The notes: generated by a model not told the origin, from the letters alone. A stretch of 64,000 bases of DNA from Flavobacteriaceae bacterium (GCA_024644745.1 JAHEHF010000009.1:1-64000); one strand, 5' to 3'. Counted from the first letter of the stretch, positions 48,354-57,896 are shown. Numbers and translations: made by a program.

Positions 48354-50021
48354 CTATTTGTTTTTTCCCAGCTTTTGAAAAATGACGGCAAAAACCATCA
48401 CCATGACACAACCTAAAAGATTTAACCACAGATAAGGCAGGACATCCAGAAAGAATATGGAAATAATAATGAGCTGTGTCAAAATGGCCGCCCTGAATAC
48501 GGCATTTCCTTTGACCATTTTTACAAAAAAGGCAAGCAGAAAAATTCCCAAAATATTACCGTAAAAAATAGACCCGATGATATTGACAAGCTGGATCAGA
48601 TTATCGAACAAATCGGCAATACTGGCCACTAATATAGCCAGGATCCCCCAGCCTAGGGTAAACCATTTTGTGGCATGAACATAATGCATTTCATTCCTCC
48701 CTGAAGATTCGTTTCGCTTGTACAGATCCATTGTTGTGGTAGCAGCAAGGGCATTTAATTCAGAGGCCGTGGAAGACATGGCAGCAGATAGAATAACGGC
48801 CAGCAACAGCCCGATAAGACCTCTGGGCAAATTGTGGAGGATAAAATGAATAAATACATAATCCTTGTCATTCACCTCCAGGGTTGAATCCGCCTTGGTG
48901 ATCAATTCCCTGGCAGCCTCCCTTTGCGCCGTCTCTCTGCTGTTCAGATCCCTTATTTTATCAATGGCATCCTGATCTTCCGGGTGCTGTGCGAAATACA
49001 TTTGTGCCGCTTTCTTTTCTGACTCGATTTCCTTGTGATCCTTATCAAGCAAGGAATATGCTTCGGCATAAGGAGAGTTCATGACTGCCGACGTAGCTGC
49101 TGGATTAAAATTAAGGGGGGACGAATTAAACTGGTAAAAAACAAATACCATGACCCCAACCAATAAAATAAAGAATTGCATGGGGACCTTTAAAAACCCG
49201 TTGAACAACAACCCTAGCTGACTCTCTCGTACAGATTTACCTGACAAATACCGCTGCACTTGGGATTGATCCGTTCCGAAGTAGGACAGCATCAAAAATG
49301 TGCCTCCCAGAAAACCCGTCCAGATGGTGTACCTGTTATTCAGGTCAAACGAAAAATCCAACACCTCCATTTTACCACTGGCACCTGCTATTTTAAGGGC
49401 CTTGCTAAAAGTGATGTCTTGGGGCAGGTAGCTTAAAATAATAAAGAAAGCCGCAAACATCCCTATAAAAATAATGGCCATTTGCTGTTTTTGGGTAACA
49501 CTCACAGCCTTGGTCCCTCCACTGACAGTATAAATGATCACAAGAACCCCGATAATGAGGTTCAGGGTCAACAGATCCCAGCCCAGAACGGCAGATAAAA
49601 TAATAGCAGGAGCAAAAATTGTAATTCCGGCTGCCAGTCCTCTCTGGATCAAAAATAAAATGGCCGCCAGGGTCCTGGTCTTCAGATCGAACCGGCCCTC
49701 GAGGTATTCATAGGCCGTATACACCTTCAACTTGTGATATATTGGAATAAAAACAAGGCATATGATGATCATCGCCACAGGCAAACCAAAATAAAATTGC
49801 ACAAAACCCATTCCGCTGTGAAAGGCCTGCCCGGGGGTCGACAAGAAAGTTATCGCACTGGCCTGGGTGGCCATAACCGATAAGCCGATCGTCCACCACT
49901 GGGCTTCATTTCCCCCTTTGATGAAGTCTTTTACGTCTTTGCTTCCCTTTGTCTTAATGGAACCATAAATTACAATGAAAAGTAAGGTTAACAATAAAAC
50001 AACCCAATCTAATAGTGCCAT
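48354..50021 (-). CDS. Sodium:solute symporter family protein
   Basis: DWVVLLLTLLFIVIYGSIKTKGSKDVKDFIKGGNEAQWWTIGLSVMATQASAITFLSTPGQAFHSGMGFVQFYFGLP; multiple TM helices. Confidence 0.92.
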   Translation of the reverse strand: MALLDWVVLLLTLLFIVIYGSIKTKGSKDVKDFIKGGNEAQWWTIGLSVMATQASAITFLSTPGQAFHSGMGFVQFYFGLPVAMIIICLVFIPIYHKLKVYTAYEYLEGRFDLKTRTLAAILFLIQRGLAAGITIFAPAIILSAVLGWDLLTLNLIIGVLVIIYTVSGGTKAVSVTQKQQMAIIFIGMFAAFFIILSYLPQDITFSKALKIAGASGKMEVLDFSFDLNNRYTIWTGFLGGTFLMLSYFGTDQSQVQRYLSGKSVRESQLGLLFNGFLKVPMQFFILLVGVMVFVFYQFNSSPLNFNPAATSAVMNSPYAEAYSLLDKDHKEIESEKKAAQMYFAQHPEDQDAIDKIRDLNSRETAQREAARELITKADSTLEVNDKDYVFIHFILHNLPRGLIGLLLAVILSAAMSSTASELNALAATTTMDLYKRNESSGRNEMHYVHATKWFTLGWGILAILVASIADLFDNLIQLVNIIGSIFYGNILGIFLLAFFVKMVKGNAVFRAAILTQLIIISIFFLDVLPYLWLNLLGCVMVMVFAVIFQKLGKNK

Positions 50022-50141
50022 TTAAAAAGTATAATATCGCATGATTACATAAAATACAAGGATATATACCGCATTTGCGATCAATAAAAAAGTATATTCC
50101 TTTTTCCATCTTTTGGAAACTGATGCCTGAGAATCTTTCAT
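50022..50141 (-). CDS. 39-aa single-TM micro-protein, absent from the supplied ORF track
   Basis: Reverse-strand reading: MKDSQASVSKRWKKEYTFLLIANAVYILVFYVIMRYYTF*. ATG lies 3 bp after the PIG-L stop; the TAA abuts the symporter ATG (TAAATG). Confidence 0.75.
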   Translation of the reverse strand: MKDSQASVSKRWKKEYTFLLIANAVYILVFYVIMRYYTF

Positions 50142-50144
50142 TCT

Positions 50145-52730
50145 TTATTCTTTTAATTCAATTTCAAAATTATTTTTTCCGACCGAGATCATGTTGGTAA
50201 ACAATTTATAAGCGCCCGGCACTCCTGCAGGCAATTCCCTAAAAAAAGATAATCCTGTGTACATATAATGACCTTTCCCGTATTTGGCAACAAGAAGGCT
50301 CCCATTCATAGGTTCATCGCCGTTTTCCTGAAAAGACAATATGGGAGAGAATTCCTCGGCCCATTTATTGGGAAAATACAAGCCTCTTTCCTGAACCCAT
50401 CCGTTAAAATCTTCTTCGACTATTTTATTAGGAAAATTCATCACTTCATGATCAGGATCAAGAAAAGTCACCCGGGCATTTTCATCAGTGATCCTGTCTC
50501 TGGAGAGCTGGAGCATATAGGGCGCCAGATTGTCTTCTACCACAAGTCTGTGATTCGTATTGTACTGCACAATAACATTTCCTCCCCTTTTTACATATTC
50601 AAAAATGACCTCCTGCTTCAATTTAAGTTCAGGTATTGTATTGTAGGCACGAATCCCCAAAATGAGCGCATCGAAATTTTTGAGCTTTCCTTCAGACAGA
50701 CCATTCGGTTCAATTTCTGTGACCTCATAACCAATTTGTCTCAAATACTTGGGAACTTCATCCCCTGCCCCTTTGATATAAGCTATTTTTTGCCCTTTTC
50801 GCATAAGGTTCAATCTCACAACCTTTGATTCAGAGGGTAATAAAACCAATTGCCTGGGAATATGATCATAGTTGATCTCAGCCATTGTTTTATCAAAGGT
50901 GAATCCATTCATGTGCACAACGGGTTTTATATGACCTTCACTTTGATCCTCTGGAGGTGAAACCACAAAGTTTAAAGTCGATTCTTCCCCCGTCTTTCCC
51001 AATTCAAATTCAATTTGATTGGGCCGAACCGTCCAGCCTGCAGGAACCTTAAGTTCCAGAAAACCTTTCACATTGTCTCTGAACGCTTTTAGCCTGACCG
51101 GGATCTCCCTCTGTTGAAACTCATTGAATATTACCACTTTTGAAGCGATCTCTGCAGTAACATCAGGCACAAGCTCAAAGGGCTGATAGACCTCTCCGTC
51201 AACCGGGTCATTGTACTTAAAAACAATATCTTTAACAAACTCTATTTGTGTACCTTCAAAATCTACAACAAAGGCCGCCTGAAGGTCATGGGGGCTTACG
51301 GGTTTACCGATCAGAGAAGGGTCTTCAACCTTGTACATACCCAAACTTCCCTTTTGCTCCAGCCAGTAGGGCGAGGTAAGTCGCATTTGATCGTTCATCT
51401 TTATTTTCTGCTCGGTGCTATAAGATTCATTATTTCCCAAGGCCTTTCCCACTTCTAGCTCAGTTTCCTGTGGCATTATTTTTATCGACTCCAGACTGAT
51501 TTTCCGATTACTTCGGTTGATCGCCTCAAATTTGATTCCAAGCGATTCATTTTTCGTGGCCGTTGACACTTCCGAAACCGCCTCAAGATAAAGACCAGCA
51601 CAAGAAGCGATGATTTCCTTTATCTGTTTTGTCTTGTAGGCCCTCCAGTATTCGTCATCCAAATTCGAAATCAATGAATAGGCTTCCAATAAGGCCGGAA
51701 TGCTTTTAGAAGGGTTTCTGAAATCAAAATTCTTTTCCACTTTCAAAAGGATGCTTTGTATCTCGGCTCCACCTTTGACTCTGGTCCAGGTCGTGTTTAT
51801 ACCTTCAAAAACATTCTGGCTGTCACCCAATTCGGCTCCCCTGATCAATTCAATATACTCCTTGTCGCTCCCTCTCGTACCCGTGCTTCCAAAGCCCTGT
51901 GATTTGTGCATGCTCCTGCTCAAGGAAGCAATTTCTGAATTTGAAAGGCCCTTTTCAGGAAAATATACGCCGGTATCGATCCAGATCATATTTGATTTAT
52001 CTATTTTATCAAATTCCTCCTGACTCCCGTAAAACCACCAATGCGTGTTAAAAAACAAGCGCTTGGGTGCCCAGGCCGCCTCTCCATTTGATTTGTACAA
52101 AGGATCCGCTGCCAGGTCAAAGGCTTCCGTGCTCAGTATGGCAGATGAAGTGTGATGACCATGTGTTTTACCAGCTGATTCAGCATTAAATCTGTTGATG
52201 ATGATGTCAGGTCTAAATTTTCGGATTATTTTGACTACATCATTCAAAACAGCCTCCTTGTTCCACAGCCTCAAAGTCTCGTCCGGGTGTTTGGAATAAC
52301 CAAAATCGTTGGCTCTTGTAAAAAACTGTTCTCCTCCATCCGTTGCCCTCGCTTTGAGCAACTCATTTGTTCTGATCACACCCAACAGTTCCCTGATCTC
52401 AGGACCGATTAAATTCTGTCCGCCATCGCCCCTTGTAATCGAGAGATACCCTGTTCTGGCATGAACCTCATTAGAAAAATACGAGATCATTCTGGTGTTC
52501 TCATCATCTGGGTGCGCTGCAAGATATAATACGGTACCCAGGAAGTTTAATTTCTTGATAGATTCATGAATTTCAACGGCATTCAATTTTTTAGGTGCCT
52601 GAGAATGGCCGTAAATAGAACAAAGTATGAAGACTAAGGCAGACAGTAAGAATTTATTAAATAGGGTCCTGTTGACACCTGTAAACTGGTTTGCAGCCAT
52701 ATATTTATTTGATTTAATTTTAAGTTTCAT
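50145..52730 (-). CDS. PIG-L family (LmbE-like) deacetylase with long C-terminal region (start likely the internal Met at 52700)
   Basis: TVLYLAAHPDDENTRMISYFSNEVHARTGYLSITRGDGGQNLIGPEIRELLGVIRTNELLKAR; DIIINRFNAESAGKTHGHHTSSAILS; C-terminal class-I-GATase-like FDALILGIRAYNTIPELKLKQEVIFEYVKRGGNVIVQYNT. Confidence 0.9.
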   Translation of the reverse strand: MKLKIKSNKYMAANQFTGVNRTLFNKFLLSALVFILCSIYGHSQAPKKLNAVEIHESIKKLNFLGTVLYLAAHPDDENTRMISYFSNEVHARTGYLSITRGDGGQNLIGPEIRELLGVIRTNELLKARATDGGEQFFTRANDFGYSKHPDETLRLWNKEAVLNDVVKIIRKFRPDIIINRFNAESAGKTHGHHTSSAILSTEAFDLAADPLYKSNGEAAWAPKRLFFNTHWWFYGSQEEFDKIDKSNMIWIDTGVYFPEKGLSNSEIASLSRSMHKSQGFGSTGTRGSDKEYIELIRGAELGDSQNVFEGINTTWTRVKGGAEIQSILLKVEKNFDFRNPSKSIPALLEAYSLISNLDDEYWRAYKTKQIKEIIASCAGLYLEAVSEVSTATKNESLGIKFEAINRSNRKISLESIKIMPQETELEVGKALGNNESYSTEQKIKMNDQMRLTSPYWLEQKGSLGMYKVEDPSLIGKPVSPHDLQAAFVVDFEGTQIEFVKDIVFKYNDPVDGEVYQPFELVPDVTAEIASKVVIFNEFQQREIPVRLKAFRDNVKGFLELKVPAGWTVRPNQIEFELGKTGEESTLNFVVSPPEDQSEGHIKPVVHMNGFTFDKTMAEINYDHIPRQLVLLPSESKVVRLNLMRKGQKIAYIKGAGDEVPKYLRQIGYEVTEIEPNGLSEGKLKNFDALILGIRAYNTIPELKLKQEVIFEYVKRGGNVIVQYNTNHRLVVEDNLAPYMLQLSRDRITDENARVTFLDPDHEVMNFPNKIVEEDFNGWVQERGLYFPNKWAEEFSPILSFQENGDEPMNGSLLVAKYGKGHYMYTGLSFFRELPAGVPGAYKLFTNMISVGKNNFEIELKE

Positions 52731-52907
52731 AAGAATTCAGGCTTGAATCCATGAAAATCAATGCTCAAAGGCCTCTTGCTTCTAAGCGGTGATGCAAGCA
52801 AATCTAAAAAAATTAACCTATTCCGTAAGATTTATTAAGAAAACCTTAACATTTATTTATGTTGATATTCAGACCAAATAAATTTTCAAAGTTCAAGTTT
52901 AAAATAA

Positions 52908-52915
52908 TATATTTG
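52908..52915 (+). promoter_or_regulatory. Candidate -7 element upstream of dnaN
   Basis: TATATTTG fits TAnnTTTG; no convincing -33 TTG. Confidence 0.3.
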
Positions 52916-53043
52916 TATGCTTGTTGCATTCCAGAGAGTTGAAAAAAGACACGCTCTTGAGCCTGACATGAAATATATGGTTAAAGCCCGTTAGATTCTG
53001 AAGTCTGCAATTGTAAAAACAAAATTTTTCAAAACCACAAAGA

Positions 53044-54162
53044 ATGAAGTTTATAGTTTCCAGTTCTCAATTATTGAAACAGTTACAAATATTAGGAGGG
53101 GTAATCAACAGTAACAATACCTTGCCAATTCTTGATAATTTTTTATTCGAGCTATCGGACAACCAATTGAGGATTTCAGCCTCAGACCTGGAGACAACCA
53201 TGAGCACTGCCATTGATGTTGAGGCAGATGAAAAAGGAGCTATTGCCGTGCCTGCTAAATTGCTTCTGGACATTTTAAAAACATTTCCGGAACAACCCCT
53301 GACCTTTAAGGTAGAAGACAACAATTCAATTGAAATCAATTCTGACAGCGGAAAATACGCCCTTGCCTATGCAGACGGAGAGGAATTCCCAAAAGCGGTG
53401 GAACTGGAGTCACCGAGCAGAACAAGCCTTAAGGGAAGTATTCTGGCAAGCGGCATCTCGAAAACCATTTTTGCATCAGGAAACGATGATCTCAGACCGG
53501 TGATGAGTGGTGTATTTTTTCAATTGAGTCCCGAAAACCTGATTTTCGTAGCCACTGATGCTCATAAACTGGTTAAATATATCAGAAAAGACGTCAGTGC
53601 TAATGAGGTTGCAGAGTTCATTATGCCAAAAAAGCCATTGACTTTACTCAAAAATATACTATCGGGCAATGACGATGAAGTTGTGATTGAATACAATGAC
53701 ACCAACGCCAAGTTCAGTTTTGGTAACAGTACACTCATCTGCAGACTTATTGACGGAAAATATCCCAATTATGAAGCTGTCATTCCTAAAGAGAATCCGA
53801 ATAAACTCACGATGGACAGAAATGCTTTTTACAATTCTGTAAGAAGGGTTTCTATTTTTTCGAGCAAAACCACGCATCAAATTCGTCTTAAAATGGCTGG
53901 TACCGAGTTGAAAATTTCAGCTGAAGATCTCGATTTTTCAAATAAAGCTGATGAGAGATTGCAGTGCAGTTATGAAGGAGATGATATGCAAATCGGTTTT
54001 AATTCACGATTCTTACTTGAAATGCTGAATCATTTGAACTCAAATGACATACTGCTTGAGATGTCACTTCCAAACAGAGCGGGCATACTAACTCCGATAG
54101 ACGGATTAGAGGAAGGAGAGGAAATTACCATGCTTGTCATGCCTGTAATGTTGAGTAATTAA
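53044..54162 (+). CDS. dnaN: DNA polymerase III subunit beta (sliding clamp)
   Basis: MKFIVSSSQLLKQLQILGGVINSNNTLPILDNFLFELSDNQLRISASDLETTMSTAIDVEADEKGAIAVPAKLLLDILKTFPE; C-terminal MLVMPVMLSN. Confidence 0.96.
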   Translation: MKFIVSSSQLLKQLQILGGVINSNNTLPILDNFLFELSDNQLRISASDLETTMSTAIDVEADEKGAIAVPAKLLLDILKTFPEQPLTFKVEDNNSIEINSDSGKYALAYADGEEFPKAVELESPSRTSLKGSILASGISKTIFASGNDDLRPVMSGVFFQLSPENLIFVATDAHKLVKYIRKDVSANEVAEFIMPKKPLTLLKNILSGNDDEVVIEYNDTNAKFSFGNSTLICRLIDGKYPNYEAVIPKENPNKLTMDRNAFYNSVRRVSIFSSKTTHQIRLKMAGTELKISAEDLDFSNKADERLQCSYEGDDMQIGFNSRFLLEMLNHLNSNDILLEMSLPNRAGILTPIDGLEEGEEITMLVMPVMLSN

Positions 54163-54382
54163 TCCGGTTTTAAGGTCCTAACATTCTAATTGAGTTTGCA
54201 TTAACTGCAAGAAAAATTTGTATTTTTCCATAGATATATGTACATTCGCTTTAGAAAATAGTTGAATCCCCTAAAATTCAATTTATTTTTTAGTGAAAAC
54301 TATCTAACTAATAATGAGCTAATTGACTTGTTATTAGTCACTTATGTTTTGCATAAAAGAAAAGTTGAACGAAATTGCGCCT

Positions 54383-55078
54383 ATGAAAAAAAAACTACTC
54401 TCACTCTACTTATTGCTTGCTTTTTCTTGTTTTACATTTGGACAAATGGATTATTCAGATGTGGAATTCAGAAGTTTTATCTATAAATACAAGGAAGCAG
54501 AACCCAGAACCACGGAACTTGGCATTGAAAAAGAACTTCTTGCTGAAATTGTGGCTTTATTGGGTCATGACATTTACACCAAAGAAGAACAGGAAGAAAT
54601 AGTCTATAAAACCTGGCTTGCCCTGGCAAAGCCAAAAGTTTTTGATTATGTGTTTAAAGACTTTGCTGTCTCATCTAACAAAAACTGGGGTTCGGAAAAC
54701 GCCAATGGAGAAATTGTGCTCGAACCCAATCCATATTTGACAGACTGGACAGTAAGTGATGACGAATACCCTTATTTTCAGTTGGCTTTGAACAAGATCC
54801 TTGAATATTTTCAATTGATGACCTATGGAGATGATGCTGAAAGCGTGGCCTCCTCCTTCAATGAATTGCTGATCACCAAGGATTTTAAATTCTCTTCCCC
54901 AAAAGATGATGACTGGGCTTATTCATACATTGAAAGTGTGAATACGGAACTGGAGAAAGAAGGTCTCGTGGCTTTGGTAACCAAAGGATATTATAATATT
55001 ATTGTTTGTGATTTAAAGAACAAAGATCAATTGACAACATTGTTCGAAAAATTTAAGTGGGAATTGGTTCAACCCTAA
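54383..55078 (+). CDS. Secreted protein of unknown function, paralogue A
   Basis: ATG at 54383: MKKKLLSLYLLLAFSCFTFGQ signal peptide; shares FDYVFKDF, KNWG, EPNPYL-WTV-DE--YFQ and KFKWELVQP with the next gene. Confidence 0.8.
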   Translation: MKKKLLSLYLLLAFSCFTFGQMDYSDVEFRSFIYKYKEAEPRTTELGIEKELLAEIVALLGHDIYTKEEQEEIVYKTWLALAKPKVFDYVFKDFAVSSNKNWGSENANGEIVLEPNPYLTDWTVSDDEYPYFQLALNKILEYFQLMTYGDDAESVASSFNELLITKDFKFSSPKDDDWAYSYIESVNTELEKEGLVALVTKGYYNIIVCDLKNKDQLTTLFEKFKWELVQP

Positions 55079-55102
55079 TTTCTCACTAAAGTTCCCCTCA
55101 TT

Positions 55103-55137
55103 AATCTGCTTTATCTTTTTAGAGCAGATTTTTTTTT
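55103..55137 (+). terminator. Intrinsic terminator-like hairpin between the two paralogues
   Basis: AATCTGCT-ttatcttttta g-AGCAGATT followed by a T-run. Confidence 0.7.
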
Positions 55138-55209
55138 ACATTTACCCAATAATAATGATCACATATCGTTTTATTTGAAACCGGGATTCAATCGTTAACA
55201 ATAACTAAA

Positions 55210-55905
55210 GTGAAAAAAGCCTTTATATTATTTTTTGTATTCTTCTATGGCATTTGCACTTTTTCTCAGCAGAAAGATTATACTGCGATCAAATTCAAGA
55301 GCAAACTGCGGAATTATACCAAGGTGATGCCAAAAACCAAAGAATTTGACATCAATAAAGAATTGTTTGTTGAATTGGTCGACAAACTGACCATGGAAGC
55401 CTATTCTGGGGAAGAAAAGGCTGCATTGGCCAATAAACTCTGGCTGGCTGTTTCAAATCCACATAAATTTGATTTTGTGTACAAAGATTATTCTTTGAAT
55501 ACCATCAAAAACTGGGGGGTTAAAATTAAATTCGAGGATCCTGATTTTGAACCCAACCCCTATTTGGCCAAATGGACCGTAACAGGGGATGAATTTATTT
55601 ATTTTCAATGGGCCATCACCCAAATCCTTAGCTATGAAAAATTGATGGCTTACAGTGAAAAAGCCAAAGTAGCTCAAAAGGCAATTCATGAACTGGCCCT
55701 ATTGAAAAATATGAAATTTTTCAATGCCAGGCCCGATGAATATGCCTATGATTATTTGCGAAGAAACAATGCCCTTCTGAGCCAAAAAGGCCTTGTGGTT
55801 ATCATCTACAATTACCACTTTGATTATATGGTCTGTAAGCTAGAAGATAAAGACCGGGTGGTGGAATTAATGGGAAAATTGAAATGGGAATTTGTGGTCC
55901 CCTGA
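55210..55905 (+). CDS. Secreted protein of unknown function, paralogue B
   Basis: MKKAFILFFVFFYGICTFSQ signal peptide; FDFVYKDY, KNWG, EPNPYLAKWTVTGDEFIYFQ, KLKWEFVVP in the same order as paralogue A. Confidence 0.8.
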   Translation: MKKAFILFFVFFYGICTFSQQKDYTAIKFKSKLRNYTKVMPKTKEFDINKELFVELVDKLTMEAYSGEEKAALANKLWLAVSNPHKFDFVYKDYSLNTIKNWGVKIKFEDPDFEPNPYLAKWTVTGDEFIYFQWAITQILSYEKLMAYSEKAKVAQKAIHELALLKNMKFFNARPDEYAYDYLRRNNALLSQKGLVVIIYNYHFDYMVCKLEDKDRVVELMGKLKWEFVVP

Positions 55906-55914
55906 ATCAAACCA

Positions 55915-56391
55915 TTAATCTTCAATGGCAAAAGCATCCACAGGGTCTCCAAAACCAATGTAAAGGATACAGGGATCTTTACTGACACATTCAGCAGTAT
56001 GCGGTTTTCTCGCCGGCCCATAAGCAAAATCACCAACCTTCATGGTATTTGTTTGCTCCCCTTTATAAGTGACCGTCATCTTTCCGCTTAATAGAACCAT
56101 ACGTTCATGCGAATTGTGCCAGTGATTGGGTATTTTAGATTTTCCATTTACCTTAAAGAGGACATCTGCATTTTTTGTAGCCGGATCTCCATGAAGTACA
56201 GCGATATTACAACCTTCTGGCATAAAAGGCGGGCATCCTCCCCATTCGAGATCGGCATCATTAAAAGAATGTAATACTGACATCTCGGTGACAGCTTCCT
56301 TGTCCATTTGGGACTGAAGTGAGCCAACCGAAAAGAAAACAAGGAAAATCATCGGGTAAGATTTTTTCAGATAAAATAAAATTGATTTCAT
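55915..56391 (-). CDS. Secreted cupin-domain protein
   Basis: MKSILFYLKKSYPMIFLVFFSVGSLQSQ; cupin motif NHWHNSHERMVLLSGKMTVTYKGEQTNTMKVGDFAYGPARKPHTAEC. Confidence 0.85.
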   Translation of the reverse strand: MKSILFYLKKSYPMIFLVFFSVGSLQSQMDKEAVTEMSVLHSFNDADLEWGGCPPFMPEGCNIAVLHGDPATKNADVLFKVNGKSKIPNHWHNSHERMVLLSGKMTVTYKGEQTNTMKVGDFAYGPARKPHTAECVSKDPCILYIGFGDPVDAFAIED

Positions 56392-56554
56392 AATTAGTAA
56401 TTTTTTAGAGTTAAACATAGGATTGAAATCCAAAGAAATAAATTGATTTTTTCTAAAAATAATATGATTATGCCATGGGTCAGGCAAAAAATGATTCAAA
56501 AGATGATACTATTGATTCATTTTGCAAAAATAAATTGAATACAGGTACTTTAGA

Positions 56555-57670
56555 CTAAACTTGCGAAGGACGGTATTGCTTGAAATATGCTGAGGGCAGC
56601 ATTCCATAGGCTTCAAGAAAGCATTTAGAAAAATAAGCCGCACTATTGAATCCTGTATCAAATGCGATCTCAGAAATGTTACCGGCATGGCGATCGATCA
56701 TTTTTCTCGCCAATTCCAATCGATAGGCCCTGATAAAGTTATTCAAAGATTCTCCTGTTAGGTATTTTACCTTTCGATACAATTGCGCCTTGCTGAAACC
56801 AAGATCAGCACTAAAGTCATCGACCCTAAGATTTGTCCTGTTCCAATTTTGCTCAACAAAGTCCATGAGACTATTTAAAAACCTTTCATCTGAAGGCTGT
56901 AAAACACGTACCCGTCCTGTTTCCAAAATATTATGATGGGTTTTACTTTCATAAAGTTCCTTTACTTCAGAAGAAACCACAATTCCACCCTCAACCACCT
57001 TGCATAACCTGTCAGCTATTTTTATGGTATCTTCAAAGATTCCCTCCCCTTCCGAAACGGGAACCCCAGCGCTAAGTCCGATACTTAGACAAGCCTTATA
57101 GGTATGCGAGTCTATATGTTTGTCAAAAGCCCTCTGAATTTCTACGGCACAATTTAATGCCCCTGAAATTGACCTGAAGGAGACAAGAGATTCATACAGG
57201 TTTTCCTTAACGATTCTTCCCTCTGACTCTGTGATCAAAGAACTTAGTCGCATTTTAATAGATTCCAGGAGCCTCCTGAACTCCGGCAAATTCTTATTTA
57301 CAGGATTTTCACATGTTGTGTTCATCACCATCAATACCCGAAATGCCGGGTCATTAATGATATTCAATTTGGCGTTTTTTGCCTTTACGGGATCTTCAAT
57401 TCGTCCTAAGAAAGATTCAACAATACTTGGATCAACTTCTATGATGCTGTTCGCAACTCCGCCATGCGCATGGTCATGCATGTCTTGCAGGGCTTTCTTA
57501 TTAGGGGCTTTGATCAGACAGAATGCCGTCTTACGTTGGTCGTCGAACCAATAGGTCAGGCCTTTACAGCCATATTCATGCTCAATTTTCAAATCTTCCT
57601 GATGAATTTGGGCCACATGCTCGGCATTAACAGACTCTGGCAGGTCATGACGGTCCATATAAATTGGCAT
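56555..57670 (-). CDS. Fusion regulator: DUF4242-like domain, class III cyclase homology domain (apparently degenerate), AraC-type HTH
   Basis: N-term MPIYMDRHDLPESVNAEHVAQIHQEDLKIEHEYGCKGLTYWFDDQRKTAFCLIKAPNKKALQDMHDHAHG; middle GALNCAVEIQRAF...LSIGLSAGVPVSEGEGIFEDTIKIADRLCKVVEGGIVVSSEV; C-term AQLYRKVKYLTGESLNNFIRAYRLELARKMI...ISEIAFDTGFNSAAYFSKCFLEAYGMLPSAY. Confidence 0.85.
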   Translation of the reverse strand: MPIYMDRHDLPESVNAEHVAQIHQEDLKIEHEYGCKGLTYWFDDQRKTAFCLIKAPNKKALQDMHDHAHGGVANSIIEVDPSIVESFLGRIEDPVKAKNAKLNIINDPAFRVLMVMNTTCENPVNKNLPEFRRLLESIKMRLSSLITESEGRIVKENLYESLVSFRSISGALNCAVEIQRAFDKHIDSHTYKACLSIGLSAGVPVSEGEGIFEDTIKIADRLCKVVEGGIVVSSEVKELYESKTHHNILETGRVRVLQPSDERFLNSLMDFVEQNWNRTNLRVDDFSADLGFSKAQLYRKVKYLTGESLNNFIRAYRLELARKMIDRHAGNISEIAFDTGFNSAAYFSKCFLEAYGMLPSAYFKQYRPSQV

Positions 57671-57845
57671 AACTGTTTAATTTTAAACTAACAAAGATTA
57701 ACTGACCTAAGTTAATAAATTTTAATTTAATTGTTTTTCCATGTGAATGGAACAGGGATTCCTTTAAATGAATTTCATATATGATGATCAAATACCTCGA
57801 TTGCGAAATACATTAGTCGCGTGTTCTGAAAACCTTGCCCCACAA

Positions 57846-57869
57846 AAAAACCGCCCGAAGGCGGTTTTT
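57846..57869. terminator. Intrinsic terminator-like hairpin downstream of the giant surface protein
   Basis: AAAAACCGCC-cgaa-GGCGGTTTTT. Confidence 0.82.
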
Positions 57870-57896
57870 AAGGTTAGTTTATTTTGGCAAAATTAT

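Noticed and set aside
54262-54602. Short overlapping plus-strand ORFs (54262-54486 and 54417-54602)
   Set aside because: They are out-of-frame with the signal-peptide-bearing secreted protein starting at 54383.
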